Origin: Candidatus Thiothrix anitrata
Lineage (GTDB): Bacteria > Pseudomonadota > Gammaproteobacteria > Thiotrichales > Thiotrichaceae
Assembly: GCF_017901155.1 (NCBI RefSeq)
Contig: NZ_CP072800.1
Coordinates: 2,817,283-2,881,282 of the forward strand
Direction of reading: 5' to 3'
DNA: 64,000 bases
Shown: positions 32,646-42,206 of the stretch, piece after piece
Position numbering within the stretch: position 1 is the first letter of the stretch
How the letters are laid out: each line of letters begins with the position of its first letter
Made by a program: the position numbers and the translations under genes
Notes under the pieces: model-generated
What the model was told of the DNA's origin: nothing
The model's input: only the letters and a program-made list of their open reading frames with translations
Databases searched by the model: none

Positions 32646-34325
32646 TTAACGCTTCCAAAAATCGGTGTACGACATGAACGTATCGGTGCTGCACCCCGCC
32701 CACCAGCACGGATTGGTACGCATAAACGCGAGGATCGCCTGATATTTCGGCGCGTCTTCGGTGGCTTGAGTAATGTATTCTTTGGTTCCCCACGTACCGT
32801 ATTTTTGATAAGTGCGCGGCGAAGAGTAATGCGCAAACAATTGCCCCCCCGCTGCCTTCCAACCCGTTAAAAATTCACCGTACAAAGCCGCCATACGTGA
32901 ATCGCGATTTGCCGCGTATAATAACGGATTCGGGTGTGCGTTATTATCACTGGTTTTAAAATCCACTAAACCTTGCCCGCCCTCGTAAGCGATTAATGCA
33001 ACTTTGTATTTATCTGCCAAGGTTTTTTGCTCACCGATATAATCTAACACTTTACGCAAAGAATAGCGGTATTGCGGGTCGGTAAGCAATTGAAATACAT
33101 CATCCAGCGTTTTAACCCGACGAATTTCTTCATGCCCACCGAAAAAATACGGGCCAATTGCAAATGCATCCGCGTGCCGGTAAGCGTCGCGATGCGTCAA
33201 AATCAATTGGGTCAACTCCGGGTTAATCGTCCAACCAGAAAGAATTCGCACCAACCGCTGTTTACCCCCGAACACATTCTCCCACAACTTGAAGATTTCC
33301 ACCGAACGCTCTGAATAATAACGATAACCGGCGCGGTCAGCATTGCTATCTAAACCGCGCAGCACCCCTTGTTCACGCACGTAATTGCCTTGCAAAAACA
33401 AGGTATTCCAAGTTTCATTGCTGTATTCGAGATGCGGTTTCAAATCAGGGTTTAAATATTGCCGCACATAACGCGCATATTGCGTAACAAAATCATCATC
33501 GGCGGCGTGCGGAATCACTAACCAGGGGTGCGCATTTAAACGATTCGCCAGCTCCACCATGATTTCTAACGGTGCGCCGCGCTGCCCTTCTTTACCACCC
33601 CAAGTCGCCTGCGTTAAACGCGAACGCTGTTCCCAAGTTTCCACCGGACTTTGGGTAATACCGCCCATATTCATAAAGCGGATGACTTTAAAATCCTTCA
33701 TGAAATTTAAATAATCGGGGTTAAATAAGATTTTCGCATAATGCTCACTAAACGCACGGTAACTCCCAGCGGCGCAATCCCCCTCCCCCGTCACCCGCTT
33801 AAACGGATCATCTTCACAGATACCACCGGGCGGTAAAATGCGGATATTGCGTAACGGGTTTTGCGGATTGGTGCGCGTAATCAATAGCGTCGCGTTCAAC
33901 ATCGCATCCGCACCCGCGCTGATTTGAATCGTATCCTTACCCGGCGCGTGAGTGATTAACTTCGCATCGTTGGCGTAGGTCATGTCACCCTCACCATCAA
34001 ACAACACGGTGTACGCCCCGTCCGGCACGGTATTCGCGGGCAAATTCGCCAAAAACCGCGTTCCCGCCTGTCCACCCCGCAAATCCACCGGCCAACCATC
34101 CGCATCGTATTGCACTTCCCCCTTCGTCAACCAAGGGCGTGCATCCTCAAACGGCAACGTCGCACGAAACAAATCCACAAAGGGCACGCTACTATCCATT
34201 TCGCTGACTTCATTGGTGTTAGTTCCCAATGCCGCATCCAGATTGTAATGCGCCCACCCCGACGAAAAACCGCCCAGAAGTAGGACACACACCACACTGG
34301 CACGTACAAAAAGCTCTCGCATCAC
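32646..34325 (-). CDS. Secreted glycoside-hydrolase-like protein
   Basis: A 559-residue protein with an N-terminal signal peptide (VCVLLLGGFSSGWA-H). The central and C-terminal regions look like a clan-A TIM barrel: HLEYSNETWN carries an N-E pair typical of a general acid/base, and ALIAYEGGQG a candidate nucleophile glutamate. Related proteins are often annotated as cellulose-binding or hypothetical. The N-terminal third (about 25-170) may be a beta-sandwich. Two cysteine-containing segments (GGICEDDPF, NPCWWAGCSTD) suggest disulfides. The substrate is unknown. It ends 113 bp upstream of the protease start on the same strand. Confidence 0.6.
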   Translation of the reverse strand: MMRELFVRASVVCVLLLGGFSSGWAHYNLDAALGTNTNEVSEMDSSVPFVDLFRATLPFEDARPWLTKGEVQYDADGWPVDLRGGQAGTRFLANLPANTVPDGAYTVLFDGEGDMTYANDAKLITHAPGKDTIQISAGADAMLNATLLITRTNPQNPLRNIRILPPGGICEDDPFKRVTGEGDCAAGSYRAFSEHYAKILFNPDYLNFMKDFKVIRFMNMGGITQSPVETWEQRSRLTQATWGGKEGQRGAPLEIMVELANRLNAHPWLVIPHAADDDFVTQYARYVRQYLNPDLKPHLEYSNETWNTLFLQGNYVREQGVLRGLDSNADRAGYRYYSERSVEIFKLWENVFGGKQRLVRILSGWTINPELTQLILTHRDAYRHADAFAIGPYFFGGHEEIRRVKTLDDVFQLLTDPQYRYSLRKVLDYIGEQKTLADKYKVALIAYEGGQGLVDFKTSDNNAHPNPLLYAANRDSRMAALYGEFLTGWKAAGGQLFAHYSSPRTYQKYGTWGTKEYITQATEDAPKYQAILAFMRTNPCWWAGCSTDTFMSYTDFWKR

Positions 34326-34462
34326 CCTAGCCCCCGTTTATTATCGTGATTTTACGCTGGAATAAGAGTGTAAAACGGCATTCCATGCTGTTGGATTAAT
34401 ATGCATCGCTAGTTAGCAGGTATTCATAATTAACGCTTGCCCAGATATAACGGGGCTTTTAG

Positions 34463-34705
34463 ACTACAAGGCATCAATCAAACAATGACAAATGGATAGA
34501 AAATAACATCCCGACCAAAGATATTGAGCGGCGTTTTGCCCGCAGTTTACGCAACTTGCTGAATGATTTCAGCTATCGCGTAGAGCGTACCCGTTGCTTT
34601 ATGAACAGTGACATTGCCGAACCTATCTTTGAACAGCAAGGCAGCCAACGTATCATACTGAACGAGGTTCACTATCAACAGATTCTGAAGGAAGCCGACT
34701 TGTGA
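34463..34705 (+). pseudogene. N-terminally truncated ORF fragment
   Basis: After a stop at 34460-34462 an open frame reads DIERRFARSLRNLL, then RTRCFMNSDIAEPIFEQQG and QILKEADL before its TGA. There is no good start until an internal TTG or the ATG at 34601. The sequence looks like real coding DNA, since it is charged and patterned and its stop overlaps the next start as GTGA. The N-terminus is missing. I cannot assign a family. Confidence 0.4.
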
Positions 34706-34866
34706 ACACACCATCCCAAGACACCCAAAAAATGCTGGATGTCATGCGCAAAGCCGTTGAAAAAGCACTGGAGCGTAAAAAACGCCTAGGTCAATACGCA
34801 GTTGTCTGGCAAAACGGCAAACCCGTACTCATTGGCAAAGAAACCGAAAACTCAGCCAACAAGTAG
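34702..34866 (+). CDS. Small conserved-looking hypothetical protein
   Basis: A 54-residue protein from a GTG overlapping the stop of the preceding fragment. It reads MLDVMRKAVEKALERKKRLG then QYAVVWQNGKPVLIGKE: an amphipathic basic helix followed by a short beta hairpin. Proteins of this shape occur beside accessory genes in many bacteria, and an antitoxin-like role is conceivable, but that is a guess. The translational coupling to the upstream fragment argues that it is, or recently was, a real gene. It ends 54 bp before the AAA/PD-(D/E)XK gene. Confidence 0.55.
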   Translation: MNTPSQDTQKMLDVMRKAVEKALERKKRLGQYAVVWQNGKPVLIGKETENSANK

Positions 34867-34920
34867 GGGGCGAATACAGTGTGCTAAACTGTTGCCATAA
34901 ACACTGATGGATACCGCACC

Positions 34921-36618
34921 ATGCACCTGAAAATCCCTTACGGGCTAAGCAACTTCAAACAAGTCATCAGCGAAGGCTATACCTACGTTGACAAGACTGA
35001 GTACATCGCCAAGTTGGAAGATGCTGGTCGTCACTTGTTCCTGCTGCGCCCGCGCCGTTTTGGGAAAAGCCTGCTGTTATCGGCGATGGAATACTATTAT
35101 GACGTGGGTTGCAAAGACGACTTTGATGCTCTTTTTTCAAACCTTTACATTGGCAAGCACCCCACCCCGCTAAAAAGCAGTTATCAAGTGCTGTTCATGG
35201 AATTCAGCGGGATTGACACGGATAGAGGGCTTGACTCCATTTATCTGGCGTTCGACCGTAAAATTGCCAATGCACTGCAAACTTTCCTGCAACGGTATGA
35301 TTATCCAGCCGCAACCCACCGCATAATCGAAGCTGAGCCAACACCGCAGAGCCGGATGGAAGCCTTTTTCCGGGTTGTTAGTGGGCAAAAGCTGTTATTG
35401 CTGATCGATGAATACGATCACTTTGCCAATGCCATTTTGTCGCAAGACCTGACGTTGTTTCAGCGTATCATGGGCAAAGGCGGGTTCGTGCGTAGCTTCT
35501 ACGAAACCCTCAAGACCGCCACCCAGCGCGGCACACTTGACCGCCTGTTCGTTACGGGAGTCACGCCCATCATGCTCGACAGCATGACCAGTGGTTTCAA
35601 TATCGGTGAAAACCTGTCATTACACGAAGATTTCAACGAAGCCATCGGTTTCACTAAGACCGAAGTGGCTAGTTTGTTACAACCGCTTGTGGCAACGTGC
35701 CAGCTTGACAAAGACTTACTCATGGCGGATGTGACCCGATGGTATAACGGCTACCGTTTCCACGCCCTCGCCACAGAGACTGTCTATAACGCCAACATGG
35801 TGTTGTATTTCGCGAAGAATTTCCGCCTGAAAGGTTGTGACTATCCCAAACAGATGCTGGATGACAACATCGCTTCCGATTACGGCAAGATTTTGGGAAT
35901 GTTCAGCATTGGCGACCGCGACACCAATTTTACGGTGTTGGATGATCTTATCAGCGGCGGCGAAGTGACCGCCGAACAACGCCGTAAATTTGACTTTGAA
36001 AAAGGCTTTGATCGCGACGATTTCATCAGCCTGTTAGCGTACATGGGGTTTGTGTCATTACAGCGCGAAACGTTATCCGGTGAAGTGTTTGGCATCCCCA
36101 ACCATGTAATGCGCGAGCTATATTTCCGCTACTTCAAGGTGGAATTAGAACGCCGTAACCAGATGACCATTTCCAACCGTGCAATAGCGGTGGCGGTGGA
36201 AACACTCGCGTTGCGTGACGACATCCAACCGCTGGTAGCGGAAATGGTGCAGGCACTGCAACTGCTTTCCAACCGTGACGCAATGGGAATGGATGAGAAA
36301 CACATCAAAGTGCTGTTGCTCACGTTGTTGTACCAATCCTCGGTGTATTTCATCCAAAGCGAGCGGGAAATCGACCGTAAATACCCTGACATCCTGCTGC
36401 TGGAGCGCAGCCCGATTGAGGTTGACCACCAACATTTGATCGAGCTGAAATACAGCAAGGTCAGTGACGGTGAAACAGGCTGGGCAACCAAACGTCAAGC
36501 AGGCACCGAACAAGTCCAAGGCTATTTGCAATTACCAACGATTGCCGCACTCCCCAAACTCAGTGCTTGGTTACTTGTCAGTGACGGGATAAAAGTAGAA
36601 GTCGTAAAGGTACAATAA
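34921..36618 (+). CDS. AAA-ATPase-like / PD-(D/E)XK nuclease-family protein, paralogue 2
   Basis: A 565-residue paralogue of the protein at 21440-23131, clearly homologous along its whole length (shared MKIPYG/LKIPYG start, LRPRRFGKSL P-loop, LLLIDEYDHFANAILSQDL, ITSGFN-type blocks, DNIASDYGKI, LIELKYSK). The nuclease-like motif YPDILL...ELKY is kept, so both copies appear intact. The two are transcribed in opposite directions, 12 kb apart. The family is unassigned functionally. The start ATG is preceded by a poor ribosome-binding site, but homology fixes it. Confidence 0.9.
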   Translation: MHLKIPYGLSNFKQVISEGYTYVDKTEYIAKLEDAGRHLFLLRPRRFGKSLLLSAMEYYYDVGCKDDFDALFSNLYIGKHPTPLKSSYQVLFMEFSGIDTDRGLDSIYLAFDRKIANALQTFLQRYDYPAATHRIIEAEPTPQSRMEAFFRVVSGQKLLLLIDEYDHFANAILSQDLTLFQRIMGKGGFVRSFYETLKTATQRGTLDRLFVTGVTPIMLDSMTSGFNIGENLSLHEDFNEAIGFTKTEVASLLQPLVATCQLDKDLLMADVTRWYNGYRFHALATETVYNANMVLYFAKNFRLKGCDYPKQMLDDNIASDYGKILGMFSIGDRDTNFTVLDDLISGGEVTAEQRRKFDFEKGFDRDDFISLLAYMGFVSLQRETLSGEVFGIPNHVMRELYFRYFKVELERRNQMTISNRAIAVAVETLALRDDIQPLVAEMVQALQLLSNRDAMGMDEKHIKVLLLTLLYQSSVYFIQSEREIDRKYPDILLLERSPIEVDHQHLIELKYSKVSDGETGWATKRQAGTEQVQGYLQLPTIAALPKLSAWLLVSDGIKVEVVKVQ

Positions 36619-36636
36619 ACCAACCAAAGGCAATGT

Positions 36637-36665
36637 TTGCTACCACGCCGCCTACCCATTACAAT
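36637..36665 (+). promoter_or_regulatory. Sigma-70 promoter of the ndk operon
   Basis: TTGCTA (36637-36642) is 17 bp from TACAAT (36660-36665), 44 nt upstream of the ndk start codon. It is well placed to drive ndk-rlmN-pilW-rodZ-hisS-yfgM-bamB. Confidence 0.65.
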
Positions 36666-36709
36666 TGCGCCCTCTTTAGGACTCAACACTTATATTTGGA
36701 GTACACACC

Positions 36710-37141
36710 GTGGCTATCGAACAAACCATTTCCATCATTAAACCTGACGCTGTTGCTAAAAACGTTATCGGTCAGATCTACAGCCGTTTTGAAAACGCTG
36801 GCCTGAAAATCGTTGCTGCTAAAATGGTTCACCTGAGCCAAGAACGCGCTGAAGGCTTCTACGCTGTTCACAAAGAGCGTCCTTTCTTCAAAGATTTAGT
36901 GGCATTTATGACTTCTGGCCCTGTCATGGTACAAGTGTTGGAAGGTGAAAACGCCGTCACTAAAAACCGCGAACTGATGGGTGCAACCAACCCTAAGAAT
37001 GCTGACGCTGGCACTATCCGCGCTGATTTTGCGGATTCCATCGACGAAAACGCGGTTCACGGCTCTGATAGCGCGGAAAATGCTGCTATCGAAATCGCCT
37101 ACTTCTTCGGTGAAGAAGGTTTGTGCCCACGCACACGCTAA
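36710..37141 (+). CDS. ndk: Nucleoside diphosphate kinase
   Basis: A 143-residue enzyme balancing nucleoside triphosphate pools. The N-terminal [14 protein letters not shown], the catalytic histidine segment [22 protein letters not shown] and the C-terminal EIAYFF are all present. It starts with GTG; TTGGAG lies 9 nt upstream, and alignment ([14 protein letters not shown]) confirms the start. It leads the ndk-rlmN-pilW gene string typical of gammaproteobacteria. Length is exactly that of bacterial Ndk. Confidence 0.98.
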   Translation: MAIEQTISIIKPDAVAKNVIGQIYSRFENAGLKIVAAKMVHLSQERAEGFYAVHKERPFFKDLVAFMTSGPVMVQVLEGENAVTKNRELMGATNPKNADAGTIRADFADSIDENAVHGSDSAENAAIEIAYFFGEEGLCPRTR

Positions 37142-37171
37142 TCGGCGTTTTACTAAAAGGTAACATCATCT

Positions 37172-38281
37172 GTGTCCAACACCGCTAACAAAGTCAATTT
37201 ACTGGATTTTAGCCACGCAACGCTAAAAGATTATTTCATCAGCATTGGTGAAAAACCTTTTCGCGCCACGCAAGTGATTAAATGGCTACACCAAATGACT
37301 GCTGGCAGTGTTGACCAGATGACCAACCTAAGTAAGTCGTTACGCACATTACTGGAAGAAAAGGCGGAAATTCGCGCCCCCGAAATCGTCATTGACCAGC
37401 AATCCGCCGATGGCACTCACAAATGGTTGCTACGCCTAGCCGATGGCAATGCGATTGAAACCGTGTTTATCCCCGAAGATGATCGCGGAACCTTGTGCAT
37501 TTCCACCCAAGTGGGCTGCGCGTTGGACTGCACTTTTTGTTCCACCGCCCGCCAAGGCTTTAACCGCAATCTCACCACTGCCGAAATTATCGGGCAACTC
37601 TGGGTCGCCAAACGCACCCTGCAAGCCGATCCCAAAGCCCCGCGCGTTGTCAGCAATGTGGTACTGATGGGCATGGGCGAACCCTTACTGAATTTTGATA
37701 ATACCGTCAATGCGTTAAGCCTGATGCTTGACGACAACGCTTACGGTTTAAGCAAACGCCGCGTCACCGTCAGCACTTCCGGGGTGTTACCCGCATTAGA
37801 ACGTTTGGGCAAAACCATTGACGTATCGTTAGCGGTATCGCTGCACGCCCCGAATGATGAGCTGCGTGATCAACTGGTTCCATTGAACCGCAAATACCCG
37901 ATTAAGGAATTACTCGCAACCTGTCGGCAATTCCTTGCAAACAAAACCACCGAGCGCAACCATATTACGTGGGAATACGTCATGCTGGATGGCGTGAATG
38001 ACCGCGATGAACACGCGCACCAATTGGCGCAACTGCTGCGAGGGATTCCATCGAAAGTGAATTTAATTCCTTTCAACCCGTTTCCTTCCACCCGTTATGC
38101 GCGTTCCAGCAATAACCGTATCCACCGTTTCCGCGATATTTTAACGGAAGCGGGGTACACCGTGATAACAAGAAAAACACGTGGCGATGATATTGACGCG
38201 GCCTGTGGGCAATTAGCCGGGCAGGTAAATGATAAAAGTCGCAGAGATGTCCATTTCGCACGTATTGAGCGGAATAACTAA
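37172..38281 (+). CDS. rlmN: Dual-specificity 23S rRNA/tRNA (adenine-C2) methyltransferase RlmN
   Basis: A 369-residue radical-SAM methyltransferase that methylates C2 of A2503 in 23S rRNA and A37 in some tRNAs. The CxxxCxxC cluster motif is CALDCTFC, preceded by [18 protein letters not shown] and RVTVSTSG are family blocks, and the C-terminal [17 protein letters not shown] holds the second catalytic cysteine. It starts with GTG 30 bp after ndk and ends 3 bp before pilW. Confidence 0.97.
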   Translation: MSNTANKVNLLDFSHATLKDYFISIGEKPFRATQVIKWLHQMTAGSVDQMTNLSKSLRTLLEEKAEIRAPEIVIDQQSADGTHKWLLRLADGNAIETVFIPEDDRGTLCISTQVGCALDCTFCSTARQGFNRNLTTAEIIGQLWVAKRTLQADPKAPRVVSNVVLMGMGEPLLNFDNTVNALSLMLDDNAYGLSKRRVTVSTSGVLPALERLGKTIDVSLAVSLHAPNDELRDQLVPLNRKYPIKELLATCRQFLANKTTERNHITWEYVMLDGVNDRDEHAHQLAQLLRGIPSKVNLIPFNPFPSTRYARSSNNRIHRFRDILTEAGYTVITRKTRGDDIDAACGQLAGQVNDKSRRDVHFARIERNN

Positions 38282-38284
38282 ACA

Positions 38285-39034
38285 ATGAAAGCAACAACAA
38301 TGTACGCCCTGACAGCTTTGTTGGCTGCCAGCAGCGTGACTGGCTGCTCTAGCACGCCTGAGGGCTCCAGCGCGTCTGCCAGCAGTAAAGCCACCGGCTA
38401 TTACACCCAATTGGGCGTAGCTTACCTGCAAAAAGACCGTTTGGATTTAGCTTCATTAAACCTTGAAAAAGCCTTGAAACAAGACGGCGATTCGGCGGAT
38501 GTCCATCATTATTACGCGCTATTGCAAGACCGTTTAGGCAACCCCAGCAAGGCTGGCGAACATTTCCGGCAAGCCTTAAAACGTGACGGCAAAAATCCCG
38601 ATCTGCTGAATAACTACGGCTCATTCCAATGCAAAAGCGGCAATATTAGCGACGCGGAAAGTGCGTTTATGGCAGCAGTACGTGACCCGCTTTACAAAAC
38701 CCCGGCTTTTGCTTATACCAATGCAGGCATTTGTGTGCGTAAGCGTGGTGATAATGCCGCTGCGGAAAGTTACTTCCGCCAAGCCTTACAAGCGGACGGG
38801 CATTTTTCCGAAGCCTTGTATCAAATGGCAAAATTAAGCCACGAAAAAGGTGATAACGCCAAAGCACAGGCTTTCCTTTATCGCTATAATGAGAGCGCAC
38901 CCGCCACAGCGGACGCATTGCTGCTATGCTATCAAATAGAAACAGCTATGCACGAAACGGAAAAAGCTGAAAGTTGTGCGGTCGCATTACGCGCTCGCTT
39001 CCCCGATAGCGCAGCTAACAGCCACATTAATTGA
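38285..39034 (+). CDS. pilW: Type IV pilus biogenesis/stability lipoprotein PilW (PilF)
   Basis: A 249-residue TPR lipoprotein. The signal MYALTALLAASSVTGC puts the lipidated cysteine at residue 21. Four to six tetratricopeptide repeats follow (YYTQLGVAYLQKDRLDLASLNLEKALK, HHYYALLQDRLGNPSKAGEHFRQAL, ALYQMAKLSHEKGDNAKAQAFLYRY). In related bacteria PilF/PilW helps the secretin PilQ reach and assemble in the outer membrane. Position between rlmN and rodZ supports the call. No other pilus genes are in the window. Confidence 0.9.
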   Translation: MKATTMYALTALLAASSVTGCSSTPEGSSASASSKATGYYTQLGVAYLQKDRLDLASLNLEKALKQDGDSADVHHYYALLQDRLGNPSKAGEHFRQALKRDGKNPDLLNNYGSFQCKSGNISDAESAFMAAVRDPLYKTPAFAYTNAGICVRKRGDNAAAESYFRQALQADGHFSEALYQMAKLSHEKGDNAKAQAFLYRYNESAPATADALLLCYQIETAMHETEKAESCAVALRARFPDSAANSHIN

Positions 39035-39060
39035 CACAGTAGAACGATTTAGGAGGAACT

Positions 39061-40248
39061 GTGACGGAGACCACCACCCCGGTTGAAGAACAAACTTCTG
39101 CGATACAAGCTGGCGATTTGGGCAAACAGCTCATAGCGTGCCGCGAAAAAGCAGGATTAGATTTGGAACAAGCCGCTGATGAAATGCACCTGTCTACCAG
39201 CCTCCTGCGTTCACTGGAAAAGGAAGAGTTTGAGCGTCTGCCAGAGCCACCTTATGTGCGTGGTTATTTGCGTGGCTATGCGAAATTCGCCGATATTGAC
39301 CCTAAAGAACTGATTCGCACTTACGAAGCCTTGCGCGGTGCAAACCCGGATGAAATTGCCCATCATTTTGCGCCAGCACGTTCGTTAAACCGCGTGGCAC
39401 AACAACCCACAATTTCACCGACGCTGGTCAAATTGGTGGGCATTGGTTTAGTACTGCTAGGGTTAGTGATGGTATCGCTGATTCCGGGCGTGCGTGAATG
39501 GACAGGCAGTACATGGACGAGCTTTTCCGCCCAAACCGCACCAACACCGGTAGTGCGCCCTACTCCCGCACTCGAAGCATTTACAGCTCAAAAAGACGCG
39601 GAAGAAAAATCGGTCGCTACGCCAGCGACAACGCCAGCATCTGACGCTGAACCTACCCTTGCAACTACGAGCAGCAGCACGCCGGAAACCACCGCAACTG
39701 CGTCTACTGACACTGCCGCAACCACGCCAACAACAACGGCATCTAGTGATACCGATGCAACGTCCGCAACAGCCGCAAGCAGCACCCAAGATACCGCAGC
39801 AACCGACAGCACCACCGTTTCCCCTGCAACGCCAACTACCGCAACTACGCCTGATGCTGCTACAACGGCAGCAACTTCACCCCCAGCGACCGCTGACGAT
39901 TCAGCAACGGCAACCACATCACCCGCCGCTACAACTGCCGCCACTTCAGAAACCACTGCTGCAACCACGAATGATAGTGAAGGCACACCAGAGGTAAAAC
40001 CCATTGCAGGCGAAGTGAATATCAAACTGGAATTTACCGAAGACGTTTGGATGCAAATCAAGGATAACGGCAAGAAAACCTTGCACGAAGCTCTGTCATC
40101 TGCGGGTTCAACCAAAGAATTGAAAGCCACCACCCCGCTTAACTTCAAAGTAGGCAACGCACGTGGCGTGAAAATTTACCTCAATGGTCAATTGTATGAT
40201 CAGGCTCCCCACACGAAAGGCAGCGTTTCCCGCTTTAAAGTTGAATAA
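39061..40248 (+). CDS. rodZ: Cytoskeleton protein RodZ-like
   Basis: A 395-residue bitopic membrane protein. The cytoplasmic Xre-type HTH domain (about 20-95, [35 protein letters not shown]) would bind MreB. A single transmembrane helix lies at about 121-142. The periplasmic linker (about 170-320) is extraordinarily rich in Thr, Ala and Ser. A C-terminal DUF4115 beta domain ([19 protein letters not shown]) ends the protein. RodZ supports rod shape and MreB assembly. It starts with GTG after AGGAGG. hisS follows directly; the usual intervening ispG is absent. Confidence 0.92.
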   Translation: MTETTTPVEEQTSAIQAGDLGKQLIACREKAGLDLEQAADEMHLSTSLLRSLEKEEFERLPEPPYVRGYLRGYAKFADIDPKELIRTYEALRGANPDEIAHHFAPARSLNRVAQQPTISPTLVKLVGIGLVLLGLVMVSLIPGVREWTGSTWTSFSAQTAPTPVVRPTPALEAFTAQKDAEEKSVATPATTPASDAEPTLATTSSSTPETTATASTDTAATTPTTTASSDTDATSATAASSTQDTAATDSTTVSPATPTTATTPDAATTAATSPPATADDSATATTSPAATTAATSETTAATTNDSEGTPEVKPIAGEVNIKLEFTEDVWMQIKDNGKKTLHEALSSAGSTKELKATTPLNFKVGNARGVKIYLNGQLYDQAPHTKGSVSRFKVE

Positions 40249-40250
40249 TC

Positions 40251-41546
40251 ATGGCTAAAAATATCCAATCCATCCGGGGGATGCACGACATTCTCCCGGA
40301 GGCTATCCCCGCTTGGCAATCTTTTGAAAGTAACGTGCGCACGTTGTTACAACGTTACGGTTACCAAGAAATCCGTATGCCTGTTGTCGAACAAACGGAT
40401 TTGTTCAAGCGTGCCGTTGGCGAAGTAACCGACATTGTTGAAAAAGAAATGTACACGCTGGAAAGCCGCAGCGATGCTGACAGCAGTGAGGCTTTTAGCA
40501 TGGCCTTACGCCCGGAAGGAACGGCTGGTTGTGTGCGGGCTGGGATTCAAGCAGGTTTAATCTTTAACCAGCAACAACGCCTATGGTACACCGGTCCAAT
40601 GTTTCGCGCCGAACGTCCACAAAAAGGGCGTTATCGCCAGTTCACCCAAGTGGGGGTGGAAACATTCGGCATTACCGGCCCGGATATTGATGCGGAATTA
40701 ATCGCAATCGGGGCACGTTTATGGCAGCAATTGGGTTTAAAAAATATTCATTTGGAACTCAACTCCCTCGGCACACTGGAAGCACGCCAAGCTTACCGTG
40801 AATTGCTGGTGGCGTATTTCAATGAGCATCACGCCTTGTTGGATGAAGATTCCAAACGCCGCTTGCACACCAACCCATTACGCATTTTGGATACGAAAAA
40901 TCCGGCAATGCGTGAGTTGGTTGCCGCCGCGCCAAACTTACACGAACACCTCGACAGCGAATCTGCAACGCATTTTGCCCAATTGCAAACACTGTTAGAC
41001 GCTATGGGCATCCCGTATCGCATTAACCCGCGTTTAGTGCGTGGCTTAGATTACTATTCGCGCACCGTGTTTGAGTGGGTGACGGATGAGCTAGGTTCAC
41101 AAGGAACGGTGTGTGCAGGTGGGCGCTACGACGGTTTAGTGGAACAACTCGGTGGCAAACCCACCCCAGCGTGCGGTTTCGCAATGGGTGTGGAACGCCT
41201 GATTTTATTACTGGAAGCGCAAGGCATTACCCCGCCGCGCAGCGCACCAGACGTGTTCCTGATTATGGCAGGTGAAACGGCAGTGCAAGCCGGTTTAGCA
41301 ATTGCCGAACGCTTGCGTACTGCGTTGCCTGATCTCAACCTAGTCAGCAACTGCGGTGGCGGTAATTTCAAAACCCAAATGAAACGCGCCGATAAATCCG
41401 GAGCGAAATTCGCGCTTATTTTGGGCGAAGATGAAGTGGCACGCGCTGAAATTAGCCTGAAACCCTTGCGCACGGGTGGCGAGCAGATTAACCTGCCCGT
41501 CAGCGACCTTGTGTCAACATTAGCGCAACTGCTGGAAACGCAATAA
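40251..41546 (+). CDS. hisS: Histidyl-tRNA synthetase
   Basis: A 431-residue class II synthetase. The N-terminal [11 protein letters not shown], motif 1 region, motif 2 with [19 protein letters not shown], and the histidine-specific [15 protein letters not shown] are intact. Motif 3 is [15 protein letters not shown] and the C-terminal anticodon domain includes [15 protein letters not shown]. It starts two bases after the rodZ stop codon, so the genes are tightly coupled. Start and length agree with other proteobacterial HisRS. Confidence 0.98.
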   Translation: MAKNIQSIRGMHDILPEAIPAWQSFESNVRTLLQRYGYQEIRMPVVEQTDLFKRAVGEVTDIVEKEMYTLESRSDADSSEAFSMALRPEGTAGCVRAGIQAGLIFNQQQRLWYTGPMFRAERPQKGRYRQFTQVGVETFGITGPDIDAELIAIGARLWQQLGLKNIHLELNSLGTLEARQAYRELLVAYFNEHHALLDEDSKRRLHTNPLRILDTKNPAMRELVAAAPNLHEHLDSESATHFAQLQTLLDAMGIPYRINPRLVRGLDYYSRTVFEWVTDELGSQGTVCAGGRYDGLVEQLGGKPTPACGFAMGVERLILLLEAQGITPPRSAPDVFLIMAGETAVQAGLAIAERLRTALPDLNLVSNCGGGNFKTQMKRADKSGAKFALILGEDEVARAEISLKPLRTGGEQINLPVSDLVSTLAQLLETQ

Positions 41547-41576
41547 CAACATCTCTTTAGATAAAAGGGCAAACTG

Positions 41577-42200
41577 ATGAGCGATTACAAAACCGACGAC
41601 GAAAAAGCCGAAGATCTCAAAGCTTGGTGGAAAGAAAATGGCACTTCCGTTGTTGCAGGTGTGGCGTTAGCCATTGCTGCTTTATTCGGCTGGGAATACT
41701 GGAAAGATCACCAAGCCGCAACAGCGACAGCAGCTTCCGATCTGTACACCAAAGTCAGTCAGGTTGATGCAGCCACGCTGGAACAATCACTGCCAACCGT
41801 ACAAGCTCTGCAAAAAGATTACGCGTCCACGCCCTATGCAGCGACTGCCAGCCTCAAACTCGCCCAGCAATACGCTGAAAAAGGCGAATACGAAGCCGCC
41901 GCTACTTCATTACGCTGGGTCGTCGATAACAGCAAAGAACCGACATTTACCCAACTGGCTAACGTGCGTTTAGCACGGGTGTATTTAGCAATGGGCAAAA
42001 CCGATGAGGCGTTGGCGTTAACTAACCAAACCTACCCGACCAGTTATCAGTCTTTAATCGAAGAGCTGAAAGGCGATGTATACACCGCGAAAAACAGCCT
42101 TGCAGAAGCGCGAGCGGCGTATGATAAAGCCATTCTCAGCAGCTCCGGCGGTTCCACTGAGCTGATCAAACTCAAGCGTGATAACTTAGGCGAAGGCTAA
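41577..42200 (+). CDS. yfgM: YfgM-family ancillary membrane chaperone
   Basis: A 207-residue protein with the YfgM pattern: cytoplasmic N-terminus YKTDDEKAEDLKAWWKENG, one transmembrane helix at about 23-42 (SVVAGVALAIAALFGWEYW) and a periplasmic TPR-like region of helical repeats. In E. coli YfgM associates with the SecYEG translocon and PpiD and links to periplasmic chaperones. It lies between hisS and bamB as in E. coli. The C-terminus ends normally (KRDNLGEG). Confidence 0.93.
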   Translation: MSDYKTDDEKAEDLKAWWKENGTSVVAGVALAIAALFGWEYWKDHQAATATAASDLYTKVSQVDAATLEQSLPTVQALQKDYASTPYAATASLKLAQQYAEKGEYEAAATSLRWVVDNSKEPTFTQLANVRLARVYLAMGKTDEALALTNQTYPTSYQSLIEELKGDVYTAKNSLAEARAAYDKAILSSSGGSTELIKLKRDNLGEG

Positions 42201-42206
42201 AAGCAC

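Noticed and set aside
39588..40157. A 189-codon antisense frame opposite rodZ, rich in Val and Ala.
   Set aside because: It is the mirror of the Thr/Ala-rich linker, whose codons cannot form antisense stops.
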